A stretch of 64,000 nucleotides of DNA from Consotaella salsifontis (lineage in GTDB: Bacteria; Pseudomonadota; Alphaproteobacteria; Rhizobiales; Rhizobiaceae). Position 1 is the first letter of the stretch, and every line of letters starts with the position of its first letter. The notes below the pieces were generated by a model. It had not been told where the DNA came from, ran no database searches, and worked only from the letters and a program-made list of their open reading frames with translations. Of the stretch, positions 63,934 through 64,000 are shown piece by piece. The position numbers and the translations under genes were made by a program. The stretch lies in the NCBI RefSeq assembly GCF_900167365.1, contig NZ_FUXL01000002.1:248001-312000 (forward strand), written 5' to 3'.

Positions 63934-64000
63934 CTCGCGAGACGGGTTCGGGATCGGCGCGCTCGTCGTGGCGGCATCGTCGGAGACGGCGGCGAACGCC

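Noticed and set aside
1-64000. CRISPR arrays, insertion sequences, tRNA or rRNA genes
   Set aside because: I saw no regularly spaced repeats, transposase motifs, terminal inverted repeats, tRNA-like cloverleaf ends or rRNA segments.

Overview
The window is about 64 kb of high-GC, densely coded DNA with no rRNA, tRNA, CRISPR array or mobile element that I can see. Gene content (FCD-type GntR regulators, many TRAP and ABC transporters, a DctB/DctD sigma-54 C4-dicarboxylate system, NIT-domain chemoreceptors, an alpha-2-macroglobulin/PbpC pair) points to an alphaproteobacterium, most likely in Hyphomicrobiales. A citrate lyase cluster, pyruvate formate-lyase with its activase, and AdhE show that it can ferment. 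A facultative anaerobe such as a Pleomorphomonadaceae member would fit, but that placement is a guess from gene content.

Region by region: 1-5462 (minus) is a complete citrate lyase operon citC-citD-citE-citF-citX-citG, with a divergent GntR/FCD regulator at 5961-6695. 6.7-15.1 kb holds a MATE exporter, an Lrp regulator divergent from an arginase, a NIT-domain chemoreceptor, a HAD phosphatase, a NodB-type deacetylase lipoprotein and a DraG-like ADP-ribosylglycohydrolase. 15.5-20.1 kb (minus) is a ThuEFGK-like sugar ABC operon. 20.3-25.4 kb is a GntR regulator divergent from a TRAP transporter operon ending in mannonate dehydratase (uxuA), so a hexuronate-type substrate is likely; it closes with a perfect-palindrome terminator.

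26.0-33.3 kb is the fermentation block: pflB, pflA, a threonine/serine dehydratase and adhE. 33.3-40.5 kb has a second chemoreceptor, a 71-residue zinc-ribbon protein, an SDR protein with a degenerate active site, a GGDEF-EAL protein and pbpC, which is translationally coupled to a giant alpha-2-macroglobulin gene (to 46.0 kb). 46.1-51.4 kb is an RND efflux operon with two lipoprotein adaptors and one pump, divergent from a MarR regulator whose reading frame runs far past its normal end.

52.0-61.6 kb (minus) is a C4-dicarboxylate locus: a second dctP-like gene broken by one TAA codon, dctB, dctD, then dctP-dctQ-dctM with a textbook sigma-54 promoter and an upstream palindrome, followed by a polytopic membrane protein. 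61.9-64.0 kb has two TlpA-like thioredoxin lipoproteins, a small c-type cytochrome and an ABC ATPase. This resembles the distal end of the P19/FetM-FetP iron-uptake loci of Campylobacter and uropathogenic E. coli, with the remainder expected beyond the right edge.

The genes suggest a life between oxic and anoxic conditions on plant-derived acids and sugars: citrate is split to acetate and oxaloacetate, hexuronates are taken up and dehydrated, pyruvate goes to acetyl-CoA plus formate and then to ethanol, and C4-dicarboxylates are imported under two-component control. Several operons carry a strong hairpin immediately after the first, presumably most abundant, gene product.
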